Assembly (NCBI RefSeq): GCF_900110465.1
Contig: NZ_FODV01000001.1
Span: forward strand, 186,001-250,000
Length of the DNA stretch: 64,000 bases
Direction: 5' to 3'
DNA from: Halogranum amylolyticum
GTDB taxonomy: Archaea > Halobacteriota > Halobacteria > Halobacteriales > Haloferacaceae
Positions 41,581 to 50,031 of this stretch are shown piece after piece (the stretch's first letter is position 1; the number at the start of each line of letters is the position of its first letter). Made by a program: the position numbers and the translations under genes. Below the pieces are notes generated by a model. That model saw only the letters and a list, made by a program, of their open reading frames with translations, did not search any database and had not been told where the DNA came from.

Positions 41581-43218
41581 TCAGTCGTGAGCGAAGTCGG
41601 TAAACCGCTGGATCCCCTCGTCCGTTCCCGCGATGATGACCTCGTCGTCCAACTCGATACGGAACTCCGGCCCGAGATCCGTGACGACCCGGCCGTCGCG
41701 CTCGACGCCGACGACGGTACACCCGGTCTCCGAACGGACCTGTGCGTCCCCGAGCGTCTGCCCGGTCAACTTCGGTGCGGAGGTCCGGACGACCTCGACC
41801 TGCTGATCGAGCGAGAGCACGTCCTCGTCCTCGAGGATCGTCGACGCGATCATCCGACCGCTCACGGTTGCGAGCGAGAGCACGTAGTCCGCGCCAGCCC
41901 GGTACATCTTCTGAGTACTGGCGGCCTCCTCGACGCGAGCCACGATCTCGGTCTGCGGGCTCAGATCTCGGACCACGAGCGTGGCGAACTCGGCTGCCGT
42001 GTCGTCGGGCAACGCGAGGATGATCGACCGAGCCTCGTCGATGTCGGCCGCTTCCAGCGTCTCGGGGTCGGTCGCGTCGCCGACGACGTCGACCCCCTCC
42101 ATCGCCGTCCGGTCGACGACCGTGTAGGGGAACCCCGCCTCGGCCAGCGCGCCGGCGATCGTCCGTCCGACCTGTCCGTACCCGACGACGATGGTCTCGC
42201 CGTGTTCGAGCCGTCTGATCTCCGAGAGCGTGAGCTCTTTCAGCCGCGCGAGTTGGTCCTCCCGGCCGGTCACGAGTAGCACGGTCCCGTTCGTGAGCAC
42301 CGCCTCGGGGGCGGGTGGGCTCTCGAACTCGCCGCGGAACCACGCGCCGATGACGTTGACCCCGGCCCGTTCTCGGATGCCGCTCTCGGCCAGCGTCGTC
42401 CCGGCGAGTCGACTCCCACGGTGGATGGGGAGTTCGGCGACCTCGATGTCGCCACCGATGTCGATAGCGCCGTCCAGATCGCTCGTCACGGAGGTCGTCA
42501 CCTTGGAGGCGAGACTCTTCCCGAGGAGGGGCCGAGGAGAGAGCACCGTGTCGGCACCCGCGAGACGGTGGTACGCCGTCCGGTTCGGCTCTTCGACGAC
42601 GCTGACGATCGGTATCTCCTCTGCCACCTCCTGGGCGGTCAGGACGATACTGGCGTCGACCTGATCGGAGACGTCGGCCACGAGCGCCCGCGCCTCGACG
42701 AGTCCCGCCCGTTCGAGTCCTTCGGTCGACTCCGGGTCTCCGTGGATGACCGTGTAGTCGTCCTCGTACAGTTCGGTCGCCCGCTCCCGGTCCGGTTCGA
42801 CGAGGACGTAGCCGACGCCCCACGAGTCCAACTCGGCGATGAGTGCGTCGGTTCGGGGGGTGTACGAACAGATGACGACGTGGTCGGAGAGCCCGTTCTC
42901 GATCGACTTCGGGACGGTCGTCGAGAAGACGTCCTCCAGGAGGGGGAACACCAACACCGGAAGCGCCATGAAGATCACGGCGACGCCCGTCAGGTCCATC
43001 AGGATGACGAAGGCGTTCATCTCCGGGCTCTGCCAGGGAGCGTCGGAGCCGAACCCGGTCGTAGTGAACGTCTCGACGACCACCTGCAGCGAGTGGAGGA
43101 ACGTGATGTCGTCTCCCTCGAAGATGCGCATCCCGTGGTGATAGAGGACGGCGTAGCCGAGCATCAGTCCCGTCAGCAGAATCGAGTAGTAGACCGTGCG
43201 CCGCCGCCACTTGTCCAT
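41581..43218 (-). CDS. TrkA/RCK-domain potassium channel-like protein
   Basis: A 545-residue protein. Residues 10-90 hold two membrane helices around the pore TFTTTGFGSDAPW, a K+-filter-like TTGFG. Then come two RCK modules. The first Rossmann domain begins HVVICSYTPRTDALIAEL, with a TrkA-C domain near VAELPIHRGSRLAGTTLAESG. The second begins TIVVGYGQVGRTIAGALAEAGF, with a classic GxGxxG nucleotide site, and has a second TrkA-C domain (EVVRTSAPKLTGQTLGDAQVRSETGCTVVGVERDG). The first lacks a canonical GxGxxG. It is a nucleotide-gated K+ channel or the regulator of TrkH next door. Confidence 0.9.
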   Translation of the reverse strand: MDKWRRRTVYYSILLTGLMLGYAVLYHHGMRIFEGDDITFLHSLQVVVETFTTTGFGSDAPWQSPEMNAFVILMDLTGVAVIFMALPVLVFPLLEDVFSTTVPKSIENGLSDHVVICSYTPRTDALIAELDSWGVGYVLVEPDRERATELYEDDYTVIHGDPESTEGLERAGLVEARALVADVSDQVDASIVLTAQEVAEEIPIVSVVEEPNRTAYHRLAGADTVLSPRPLLGKSLASKVTTSVTSDLDGAIDIGGDIEVAELPIHRGSRLAGTTLAESGIRERAGVNVIGAWFRGEFESPPAPEAVLTNGTVLLVTGREDQLARLKELTLSEIRRLEHGETIVVGYGQVGRTIAGALAEAGFPYTVVDRTAMEGVDVVGDATDPETLEAADIDEARSIILALPDDTAAEFATLVVRDLSPQTEIVARVEEAASTQKMYRAGADYVLSLATVSGRMIASTILEDEDVLSLDQQVEVVRTSAPKLTGQTLGDAQVRSETGCTVVGVERDGRVVTDLGPEFRIELDDEVIIAGTDEGIQRFTDFAHD

Positions 43219-43305
43219 GAGAAGAGAGACTCACCCGGCCACACTAAACCATGTGGAGACGAGTCGTCCGCCGGTAGCGGGGGAGACGTGGCGGAGACGG
43301 CGTGA

Positions 43306-44481
43306 TCAGCCCTCGTTGTACCAGACGTCGACGTGGTGGTCGGGGCCGTAGGACTTGCCGACGACGTCCGGACGGCCGTCGCCCGTCAGGTCGGCGACCT
43401 TCGCCTCGTGCGTCGCGACGCCCGTCTCGACGACGTGTTCGCGGAACTCCCCGTCGCCGAGGTTCTCGAAGACGAGCTGCTGCGGCGAGTCGTTCGTGCC
43501 GAGCCCCATCTCGGCGACGTAGACGTCGAGGCGACCGCTCCCCGTGAAGTCGGCCACCTGGAGCGTGTGCGGACAGAACAGGTCGTCGCGGAGCACCGTC
43601 GGCGTCCAGTCGGGGCCGTCGACCCACGCGAGACGACCGGGGTGGGAGCCGTACTTCGGGGAGTCGCCCTCCGAGTAGACGATCTCTAACTCGCCGTCGT
43701 CGTCGAGATCGCCCACGGCGACGCGGACGTCGTCCCAGTCGGTGAGGACGTCCTCCCGGTGCCACGTCCCGTCGTCGTTCCGGTGATAGATGTGCGTCCC
43801 CGCGACGATCTCAGTGGAGCCGTCGCCGTCGACGTCGACGATCTGGACCCCCTCGACGCGGACGTCGTCGTCGACGATGTGACAGTGCGAGGCGGGCCAC
43901 GGCGACCGATACGGGTTCTCGGGGACGTCGTAGTAGAAGATGGTGCGACTCTCCTGTGAGAGCCCAACCACTTCGACGTCGCCGTCGTCGTCGACGTCGG
44001 CGACGACCACGTCGTGGTACTTCTCGAAGTCGGTGGTGATGGTGTGTTTCGTCCAGAGTTCGCGTGGGTCGTCCGGTTGCTCGAACCAGTAGACGGCGTC
44101 GTGGTGGATCCCCTGCCCGGCGACGACGTCCAGACGGCCGTCGCCGTCGACGTCGCCGAGCGCGCCGCCGACGTCGAGATGGGGAGCGATAGCCATCTTG
44201 TGACGCTTCCAGCCGGGGTTCTCGTACCAGAACAGATGCATCTCCTCGAACCCCAGTCTGGTTCGGAGCGCGTCGAACGTCGGCAGTCGACTCTCCTTGG
44301 CCTTCAGTACGTACTGCTTGCCGGGGTACGGTTTGCCCGCACCGCCGACGATGACGTCGTCGCGGCCGTTGCCGGTGAGGTCGGTGGCGAGACAGAAGCC
44401 GAGACGGGCGCACGGGGGGGCGGGGTCGACGGTCTCGTGGCGGAACGTCAGTGACGACTCGGTTCGGTGTTGGGACTCCAT
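43306..44481 (-). CDS. FG-GAP/VCBS-repeat beta-propeller protein
   Basis: A 391-residue protein of repeated Asp-rich calcium-binding loops: DLTGNGRDDVIVGG, DVDGDGRLDVVAGQG, DVDDDGDVEVVGL, DVDGDGSTEIVAGT, DLDDDGELEIVYSEG, DFTGSGRLDVYVAEMG, DLTGDGRPDVVGKS. Seven blades suggest a seven-bladed propeller, probably binding carbohydrate or acting as a scaffold. No signal peptide is visible. The ATG at 44481 is selected over 44508 because TATTACAATG lies exactly 34 bases before it, and the upstream ATG would fall inside that box. Confidence 0.82.
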   Translation of the reverse strand: MESQHRTESSLTFRHETVDPAPPCARLGFCLATDLTGNGRDDVIVGGAGKPYPGKQYVLKAKESRLPTFDALRTRLGFEEMHLFWYENPGWKRHKMAIAPHLDVGGALGDVDGDGRLDVVAGQGIHHDAVYWFEQPDDPRELWTKHTITTDFEKYHDVVVADVDDDGDVEVVGLSQESRTIFYYDVPENPYRSPWPASHCHIVDDDVRVEGVQIVDVDGDGSTEIVAGTHIYHRNDDGTWHREDVLTDWDDVRVAVGDLDDDGELEIVYSEGDSPKYGSHPGRLAWVDGPDWTPTVLRDDLFCPHTLQVADFTGSGRLDVYVAEMGLGTNDSPQQLVFENLGDGEFREHVVETGVATHEAKVADLTGDGRPDVVGKSYGPDHHVDVWYNEG

Positions 44482-44505
44482 CGACGAGAGAACGACCGCT
44501 CGATG

Positions 44506-44515
44506 CATTGTAATA
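44506..44515 (-). promoter_or_regulatory. TATTACAATG promoter element
   Basis: Eight of ten match to the recurrent motif on the minus strand, 34 bases before the ATG at 44481 of the VCBS-repeat gene. Confidence 0.65.
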
Positions 44516-44604
44516 GAGCGGTTAATTTCGGCCTATCCGACGGGACGGCGACGTGGCGTCCGGCCCGTTCGTGAGTCACCGTGACACGGTACTGCCAGGC
44601 GCTC

Positions 44605-44614
44605 TATAACAAAG
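44605..44614 (+). promoter_or_regulatory. TATAACAAAG promoter element of the wecB-wecC operon
   Basis: Exact copy, 35 bases before a GTG at 44640 that is in frame with wecB, 48 before the 17-codon ORF, and 98 before the preferred wecB ATG. Confidence 0.7.
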
Positions 44615-44652
44615 CGCGTCCCGGACCAGGTACGACACAGTGAGTCGGCCAT

Positions 44653-44706
44653 ATGACAGTACAACGTGCCACACCGACGGCGGACGACCGTGGAGAAGAG
44701 CGATGA
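44653..44706 (+). CDS. 17-codon micro-ORF overlapping wecB
   Basis: ATG at 44653 encodes MTVQRATPTADDRGEER and its TGA overlaps the wecB ATG at 44703 (ATGA). A competing reading is that the in-frame GTG at 44640 extends WecB by 21 residues. That extension is basic with poor third-position GC, so I do not favour it. Confidence 0.35.
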   Translation: MTVQRATPTADDRGEER

Positions 44707-45866
44707 CGGCCCGCGAGACGCCCGAAAGCATCGTCGTCGTACTCGGGACGCGGCCGGAGATAATCAAGTTCGCACCGGTGATACGCGAGTGTCTCGCTCG
44801 AGACGTCCCCTTCACACTCGTCCATACGGGACAGCACTACTCGCGGGAGTTAGACCGGGTGTTCTTCGAGCAGCTCGACCTCCCCGCGCCGGACGTCCAT
44901 CTCGACGTCGGCTCCGACTCTCATGGGCGGCAGACCGCCGCGATGCTCGAAGGAATCGAGGACGTCTTGGTCGACGTCGAACCGGACGTCGTGCTCGTAC
45001 AGGGCGACACGAACTCGACGCTCGCCGGCGCACTCGCCGCCGCGAAGCTGAACGTCGACGTCGGACACGTCGAGGCGGGACTCCGGAGCTTCGACCGCGA
45101 GATGCCCGAGGAGACGAACCGGGTCGTCGTCGACCACGTAGCCGAGTACCTGTTCACTCCGACCGAGGAGACGCGGCTGTATCTCGAACGGGAGGGGGTC
45201 GCCGGGCAGGTCGTCGTGACGGGCAACACGGTGGTAGACGCCGTCTACCAGTACGCCGACGTCGCCGCGGAGAAGAGTACCGTCCTCGACGATCTCGAGC
45301 TCTCTCCCGGCGAGTTCTGCCTTCTCACGGCGCACCGCGCCGAGAACGTCGACCACCCCGACCGGTTTCGGTCGCTGCTCGCCGGCGTCGCACAGTTCGC
45401 AGACCTGACCGGACACGAGGTCGTCTATCCGATCCACCCGCGCGCACAGTCGCGACTCGACGAGTTCGGCGTCGACGTCCCCGACGAGATTCGGGTGATC
45501 GACCCGCTGGACTTCCTCGACTTTCTTCGACTGGAGTCGACGGCCGCGCTCGCGTTTACCGACTCCGGCGGCGTTCAAGAGGAGTGCTGTATCCTCGGAA
45601 CACCCTGCGTGACGCTGCGCTACACCACCGAGCGCCCCGAGACGGTGTACGTCGGCGCGAACTGTCTCGCGGGACTCGACCCCGCCGACGTCGTCGCCGC
45701 CGGGTCGCTGATGCTCGGCAAGCAGCCCGACTGGACGATTCCGTTCGGTGACGGACGGGCCGCCGAGCGGATCCTCGACGCGCTGACGGAGGTCGAGACG
45801 GACACCGACACGGCGGCGGCGACAGTGACGCCGACCGAGACGACGGCGACGGAGACGCTCCAATGA
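44703..45866 (+). CDS. wecB: UDP-N-acetylglucosamine 2-epimerase (non-hydrolysing)
   Basis: A 387-residue enzyme interconverting UDP-GlcNAc and UDP-ManNAc. Signatures: VVVLGTRPEIIKFAPVIREC, LVHTGQHYSRELD, VLVQGDTNSTLAGALAAAKLNVDVGHVEAGLRSFDREMPEETNRVVVDHVAEYLFTPTEETR, LLTAHRAENVDHPDRF, and FTDSGGVQEECCILGTPCVTLRYTTERPETVYVGANCL. All substrate-binding landmarks of the family are present. A Thr/Glu-rich tail of about 25 residues is extra. Its TGA overlaps the ATG of the dehydrogenase gene, so the two successive steps are translationally coupled. Confidence 0.95.
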   Translation: MTARETPESIVVVLGTRPEIIKFAPVIRECLARDVPFTLVHTGQHYSRELDRVFFEQLDLPAPDVHLDVGSDSHGRQTAAMLEGIEDVLVDVEPDVVLVQGDTNSTLAGALAAAKLNVDVGHVEAGLRSFDREMPEETNRVVVDHVAEYLFTPTEETRLYLEREGVAGQVVVTGNTVVDAVYQYADVAAEKSTVLDDLELSPGEFCLLTAHRAENVDHPDRFRSLLAGVAQFADLTGHEVVYPIHPRAQSRLDEFGVDVPDEIRVIDPLDFLDFLRLESTAALAFTDSGGVQEECCILGTPCVTLRYTTERPETVYVGANCLAGLDPADVVAAGSLMLGKQPDWTIPFGDGRAAERILDALTEVETDTDTAAATVTPTETTATETLQ

Positions 45867-47176
45867 AGCTCTGCGTCCACGGCATCGGCTACATCGGACT
45901 GGCGACGGCCGCGCTCTTCGCGAACGCCGGCCACGAGGTCGTCGGCTACGACCCGGACGAACGACTCGTCTCGGAACTCCGAGCGGACAACCCTCGGACG
46001 ACGGAGGACGAACTCCGGGCGTTCGTGCTCGAGGCACTCGACCGGGAGTTCGAACCGACGACCGAACCGGTCGAGGCCGACTGCCACCTCGTCTGCGTGC
46101 CGACGCCCTACGACGAGGAGTCGAGACGGGCGGACCTCACCTACGTCGAGGCCGCCGGGCGGACCGTCGCGGACCTACTTCGGCCGGGTGACCTCGTCGT
46201 CCTCGAGTCGACCGTCCCCCCAGGGACGACCGAGGGCGTCTTCGCGACGCTCCTCGAGACGTCCGGGCTGACGGCGGGCGTCGACTTCGCGCTCGCACAC
46301 TGCCCCGAGATGGTACTCCCGGGCAACATCACGTACGAGATCGTCCACAACGACCGCATCGTCGGCGGCGTCGACGGGGCGTCCACCGACCGCGTAGTCG
46401 CGCTCTACGAACCGCTCGTCGAGGGGGCGATCCACCGTGCGCCCGACGCGACGACCGCGGAGTTCGCGAAACTCGCGCAGAACGCCTACCGCGACGTCAA
46501 CGTCGCCTTCGCGAACGAACTCGCGCGCGTCGCCCACGACTACGGCATCCGGTCGCGCGACGCCATCGCACTCGCGAACGTCCACCCGCGAGTCGACGTC
46601 CTCAACCCCGGTCCCGGCGTCGGCGGTCACTGTCTCCCCATCGACCCGTGGTTCCTCGGGCAGTCGTCTGACTCGCTGGACCTCGTCGAGAGCGCCCGCC
46701 GCGTCAACGAGGGGATGGTCGACTTCGTCGCCGACCTCCTCGAAGCCGAGCTCGGCGCGCTCGCCGGGGCGAGCGTCGCCGTCCTCGGCGTCGCCTACAA
46801 GGGGAACGTCGACGACAGCCGTCACAGCCCCGGACTGCGCTTCGCCGACCGACTCCGGGCGGTCCAGGCGACTTCGGAGACCGAACTCGAGGCGACGGCG
46901 ACCGACGGCGGACAGACGGATGCGGACGACGGCGTCGACGTCCGCCTCTCCGACCCCTACGTTGACGACCACGACGGGACGCTCGGCCTCGTCGCCCTCG
47001 ACGACGCGCTCGAAGACGCCGACGCGGTCGTCGTCACCGCCGCACACGACGCGTTCCGCGACCTCGACCCCGAACGCGTCCGCGACCTCGTCGCCCGTCC
47101 GCTGGTCGTCGACACGCTCGCGTGTCTCGACGCCGAGCGGTGGCGGGCGGCCGGGTTCGACTACGTCGAGGTGTAG
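45863..47176 (+). CDS. wecC: UDP-N-acetyl-D-mannosamine dehydrogenase
   Basis: A 437-residue NAD-dependent enzyme oxidising UDP-ManNAc to UDP-ManNAcA. N-terminal Rossmann motif: CVHGIGYIGLATAALFANAGHEVVGYD. The catalytic loop is PGPGVGGHCLPIDPWFLGQ with Cys257. VLESTVPPGTTEGV, KLAQNAYRDVNVAFANELA and the C-terminal VAVLGVAYKGNVDDSRHSPGL are typical. Together with GlmS, the GlmU-like enzyme and WecB this completes a route from fructose 6-phosphate to UDP-ManNAcA, so a mannosaminuronic acid residue is likely in the glycan. ATGA overlap with wecB. Confidence 0.93.
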   Translation: MKLCVHGIGYIGLATAALFANAGHEVVGYDPDERLVSELRADNPRTTEDELRAFVLEALDREFEPTTEPVEADCHLVCVPTPYDEESRRADLTYVEAAGRTVADLLRPGDLVVLESTVPPGTTEGVFATLLETSGLTAGVDFALAHCPEMVLPGNITYEIVHNDRIVGGVDGASTDRVVALYEPLVEGAIHRAPDATTAEFAKLAQNAYRDVNVAFANELARVAHDYGIRSRDAIALANVHPRVDVLNPGPGVGGHCLPIDPWFLGQSSDSLDLVESARRVNEGMVDFVADLLEAELGALAGASVAVLGVAYKGNVDDSRHSPGLRFADRLRAVQATSETELEATATDGGQTDADDGVDVRLSDPYVDDHDGTLGLVALDDALEDADAVVVTAAHDAFRDLDPERVRDLVARPLVVDTLACLDAERWRAAGFDYVEV

Positions 47177-47331
47177 AGCGAGCGCGACGGACGCCGCCCA
47201 CCGTTTCGAGCGAGCACTTTTCCGAGTGAGACCGGAGTCGATAGCGTACGCTGTCGCGTCGTCGAGTCGCGTTCGGTAGTCACCGTTCACCGGCGACGCT
47301 CTCCACTCACCGACCCGCTCCACTCACGGAT

Positions 47332-47350
47332 GGGGAACGGCCCCAAAAAA
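47332..47350 (-). terminator. T-run terminator of the sulfatase-like gene
   Basis: On the minus strand, six T residues (47350-47345) lie six bases after the stop of the sulfatase-like gene, followed by the short stem GGGG-CCGTT-CCCC. Archaeal termination depends mainly on T-runs, and this is one of the few T6 runs in the window. Confidence 0.6.
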
Positions 47351-47356
47351 GGAGAC

Positions 47357-48754
47357 TCAGAGGTAGCCGAGATCCCGCAGGTGGGCGCTCATCGACTCGT
47401 CGAACTCCGAGCGTTCCTCCCGCCGTGAGCGGGGAGCACCGAACTCGGCCAGCCACGACTCACAGCGCGCGGCGAGGTCGTCACGCACCGCCGGTCGCTC
47501 CTCGTGCAGGTCGTACGTCTCGTCGGGGAGCTCGAACAGTTCCACGCCGGAGTCGCTCTGCGAGTAGCGATACTCCGGAGTGCGGAGGCTCGTCAGGTTG
47601 CCGACGTGGTACTGCGAAGCGTCGAACCCGGGGTCGTGCTCGCTTATTTTTGCCAGCTTCCCGGCGGCGCGATCACCGCCGCGCTGCGTCACCGCGAACT
47701 CCCGACGCTCGTCGCGGAGGTCGAGGCCGACCGGAACGTCGGCGTCGACGCCCGCCTCGGAGAGGACGGTCCGCATCGCGTCGGCGTGCTGGACGACGCC
47801 GTCGTGCCACCCCGAGAGTCCCGAGACGCCGGCGACGACGAGCGGGACGTGCGAGACGGCGTCGTTCACGGCGATCATGTGCGCCAGGAGACCGCGCTCG
47901 CCGAGCAGTTCGCCGTGGTCGGAGGTGACGACGACGATGGGGTCGTCGAGTCGCGTCTCGGCGTAGTCGATTATCCGCCGTGTCGTCTCGTCGACGTGAC
48001 AGACGCCCGCGTCGTACATCGCGTGGATGGCGTTCCACTCGTCGTCTGCGAACGGGACGCCGCGAGCGATGTGGCCGTGGAGGTCTGCCGACATGTCCAT
48101 CGAGACGTCGAGCGCCTCGTCGACCGACAGCTCGAACCCGTCGGCGAAGCGGTGCTGATACGGTTTCGGCGGGTAGTACGGGTGGTGGCTGTCGCCGAGG
48201 TGGACGTAGAGGAACAGCGGTTGGCCCTCGTCGACCGCCGTGTCGACGTGTCGCCGGGCGAGTGCGGCGTTGAGGTAGCCGATGGAGTGTTTCGGCGTGT
48301 CCCGCGTGTACCCCGCGGAGTGACGGTTGAGCCCGGCGAGATACCGGGCCATCGTCACGACCCCGGCCTCGCGGAGGAGCGTGCGCTTGCCGAGGTAGTG
48401 GAAGTGGTCGAACCCACGGGCTAGCCCCGTCACGTCGCTCAGCTGTGGGTTCGGCGAGACACACGCCGTTCGGTAGCCAGCGTCCCGGAGCGCCTCGGGG
48501 AGCGTCGGGACGTCGCGGGAGAGTCGAGCGTCCTCGCTCCACGTCCGGTGTGCCGACGGCGCGAGTCCGGTCAGGATCGACGCGCTCGACGAGCGCGTCC
48601 AGATGTCGTGCGAGAAGCAGTTCGTGAACGCGGCGCTGTCGGGACGGGCCGACAGCGTTCGGAGGAACGGTGTCGTGTCACGGTCGTACTCGCCGAGGGA
48701 GGTGTGATCCTGTCGGACGCTCTCGAGCGTGATCCAGACGATGTCTCGGGCCAT
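47357..48754 (-). CDS. sulfatase-family protein with Thr at the nucleophile position
   Basis: A 465-residue member of the sulfatase branch of the alkaline phosphatase superfamily: DIVWITLESVRQDHTSLGEYDRDTTPFLRTLSA, LFLYVHLGDSHHPYYPPKPYQHRF and VVVTSDHGELLGERGLLAHMIAVNDAVSHVPLVV carry the metal ligands. Where true sulfatases have CxPSR converted to formylglycine, this reads TRSSSASILTG, with Thr53 aligned to the Cys. That favours a phospho- or phosphoglycerol-type transferase or phosphodiesterase over a sulfatase. The tail AHLRDLGYL matches the two shorter relatives. Start 48754 follows TTATTGCACT by 34 bases. Convergent with wecC. Confidence 0.82.
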   Translation of the reverse strand: MARDIVWITLESVRQDHTSLGEYDRDTTPFLRTLSARPDSAAFTNCFSHDIWTRSSSASILTGLAPSAHRTWSEDARLSRDVPTLPEALRDAGYRTACVSPNPQLSDVTGLARGFDHFHYLGKRTLLREAGVVTMARYLAGLNRHSAGYTRDTPKHSIGYLNAALARRHVDTAVDEGQPLFLYVHLGDSHHPYYPPKPYQHRFADGFELSVDEALDVSMDMSADLHGHIARGVPFADDEWNAIHAMYDAGVCHVDETTRRIIDYAETRLDDPIVVVTSDHGELLGERGLLAHMIAVNDAVSHVPLVVAGVSGLSGWHDGVVQHADAMRTVLSEAGVDADVPVGLDLRDERREFAVTQRGGDRAAGKLAKISEHDPGFDASQYHVGNLTSLRTPEYRYSQSDSGVELFELPDETYDLHEERPAVRDDLAARCESWLAEFGAPRSRREERSEFDESMSAHLRDLGYL

Positions 48755-48909
48755 AGGCTGTCTCCACACACGGGAGCGAGTGCAATAATTCGGCAGTCAC
48801 TAACGGAACGGCGAGACGCACGACGGTCCGGTAGCAACCGACTACCGGGTGGGTTCGTCGACGAGGGAGAGCGAAGACGGGGTCGTTTCGAGTAGGCTTC
48901 GACAGCAGG

Positions 48910-50031
48910 TCACGGCGCGGTCTCGACCCGCTGGTCCAGTTCCGAGAGGCTGTCGACGAGGTCGTCCGCGATACCCGTCTCGATCCAGTCGCGGGTGCGG
49001 GGGACGAGCATCCGGTAGGTGGGGACCGTCTCGAACAGTTCCGAGAGGATCCGCCGTTCGGTCGCGAGTACCGACTCGAACTCGGCGGACTTCTCGGCCT
49101 CGGGGAACAGCGTGTCGAAGGCGGCGAAGTACTCCCGGAGCAGCGTGTTCCACTCGTACTCGTTGATCGTCGTCGTCTCGGTCAGTGCGTCCTCCGGGCT
49201 GATAGACGCCATCGAGACTGTCTCGCTCGTCGGTGCCGCACGGAGCACCACGACGTTGTCGAGTGTCGCGTTGTCGACGAACGCCGACCCGGGTAGCACG
49301 TCGCTCAGACTCGCGAAGGTTCGGCGGCCGTCGTCGAGGAACCGTCTCGTCAGGAAGAGCAGTCCCTCGTCGACGACGGAACGGGTCCGGTCGGCGTACT
49401 GTTCGACCAGCGTGGCGATCCGGGACTTGAGATCCCCGTCCTCGCGGTCGGTGTCGGTCACGCCACCGAACGACTCGACGTTGTGCGGTTGCATGTTGAC
49501 GCCGAGCGGGTAGCCGCGGACCGACCCATCGGCGCTCACCCAGAGGCGGTCGTCGGCGAGATAGTCGCCACCCGAAGAGAGCAACGAGAGGAGCGTGTTC
49601 GTCTTGCCGGCGCTCCGCCAAGCGGGGAAGACGAACGTCGTCCCCTCGCGCTGGACGCCGGAGGCGTGGACCAGAGCGAACCCCTGCTCGACGAACCGGC
49701 GTCTGAGTTCGTACTCCAGCGGATAGACCACGTTGAACGGTTCCCAGTTGGGTGAGACCGTGATGTGGGTCCAGTCGGCGTCGACGGTCATGTAGTTCGA
49801 CCCCTTCCGGACGACGAACCGGTCGCCGTCGCGTCCGTAGTGCGACCCCGGCGTGCCGAGGACGGTGTCGGGGTCGGGCGACTCCGTCGCCAGCTCGACG
49901 ACGAGATCCGGTTCGCGGGTCGGCGTTCGCTCGCGGAAGTGGTCGTACATCTGCCGGTGCTGGTCGACCGCCCGTCCACCCTCTCCGCGCACTTCGACGA
50001 GATAGCTGTCGAAGAAGTTGTAGTAGCTCAT
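48910..50031 (-). CDS. HPr-kinase/phosphorylase-like P-loop protein
   Basis: A 373-residue protein. The core GFALVHASGVQREGTTFVFPAWRSAGKTNTLLSLLSSGGDYLADDRLWVSADGSVRGYPLGVNMQPHNV resembles the serine kinase domain of HprK, including the two-acid DYLADDR motif, but the P-loop is the unusual PAWRSAGKTN instead of GxSGxGKS. Archaea lack the sugar PTS in which HprK works, so the target is something else. HprK-like genes occur with asparagine-synthase homologues in peptide and glycan clusters, and one lies 20 kb away. ATG 50031 overlaps the stop of a 45-codon ORF. Confidence 0.7.
   Translation of the reverse strand: MSYYNFFDSYLVEVRGEGGRAVDQHRQMYDHFRERTPTREPDLVVELATESPDPDTVLGTPGSHYGRDGDRFVVRKGSNYMTVDADWTHITVSPNWEPFNVVYPLEYELRRRFVEQGFALVHASGVQREGTTFVFPAWRSAGKTNTLLSLLSSGGDYLADDRLWVSADGSVRGYPLGVNMQPHNVESFGGVTDTDREDGDLKSRIATLVEQYADRTRSVVDEGLLFLTRRFLDDGRRTFASLSDVLPGSAFVDNATLDNVVVLRAAPTSETVSMASISPEDALTETTTINEYEWNTLLREYFAAFDTLFPEAEKSAEFESVLATERRILSELFETVPTYRMLVPRTRDWIETGIADDLVDSLSELDQRVETAP

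Noticed and set aside
44640-44702. 21-residue N-terminal extension of WecB from GTG 44640
   Set aside because: The promoter spacing (35) fits, but the extension is basic, has poor third-position GC and precedes the normal family N-terminus; left as an alternative only.
27601-50031. A lasso-peptide biosynthetic cluster (Asn-synthase homologue plus HprK-like protein)
   Set aside because: The two genes are about 20 kb apart, no transglutaminase-like leader peptidase, PqqD-like protein or precursor peptide is visible, and the surroundings are clearly glycan genes.
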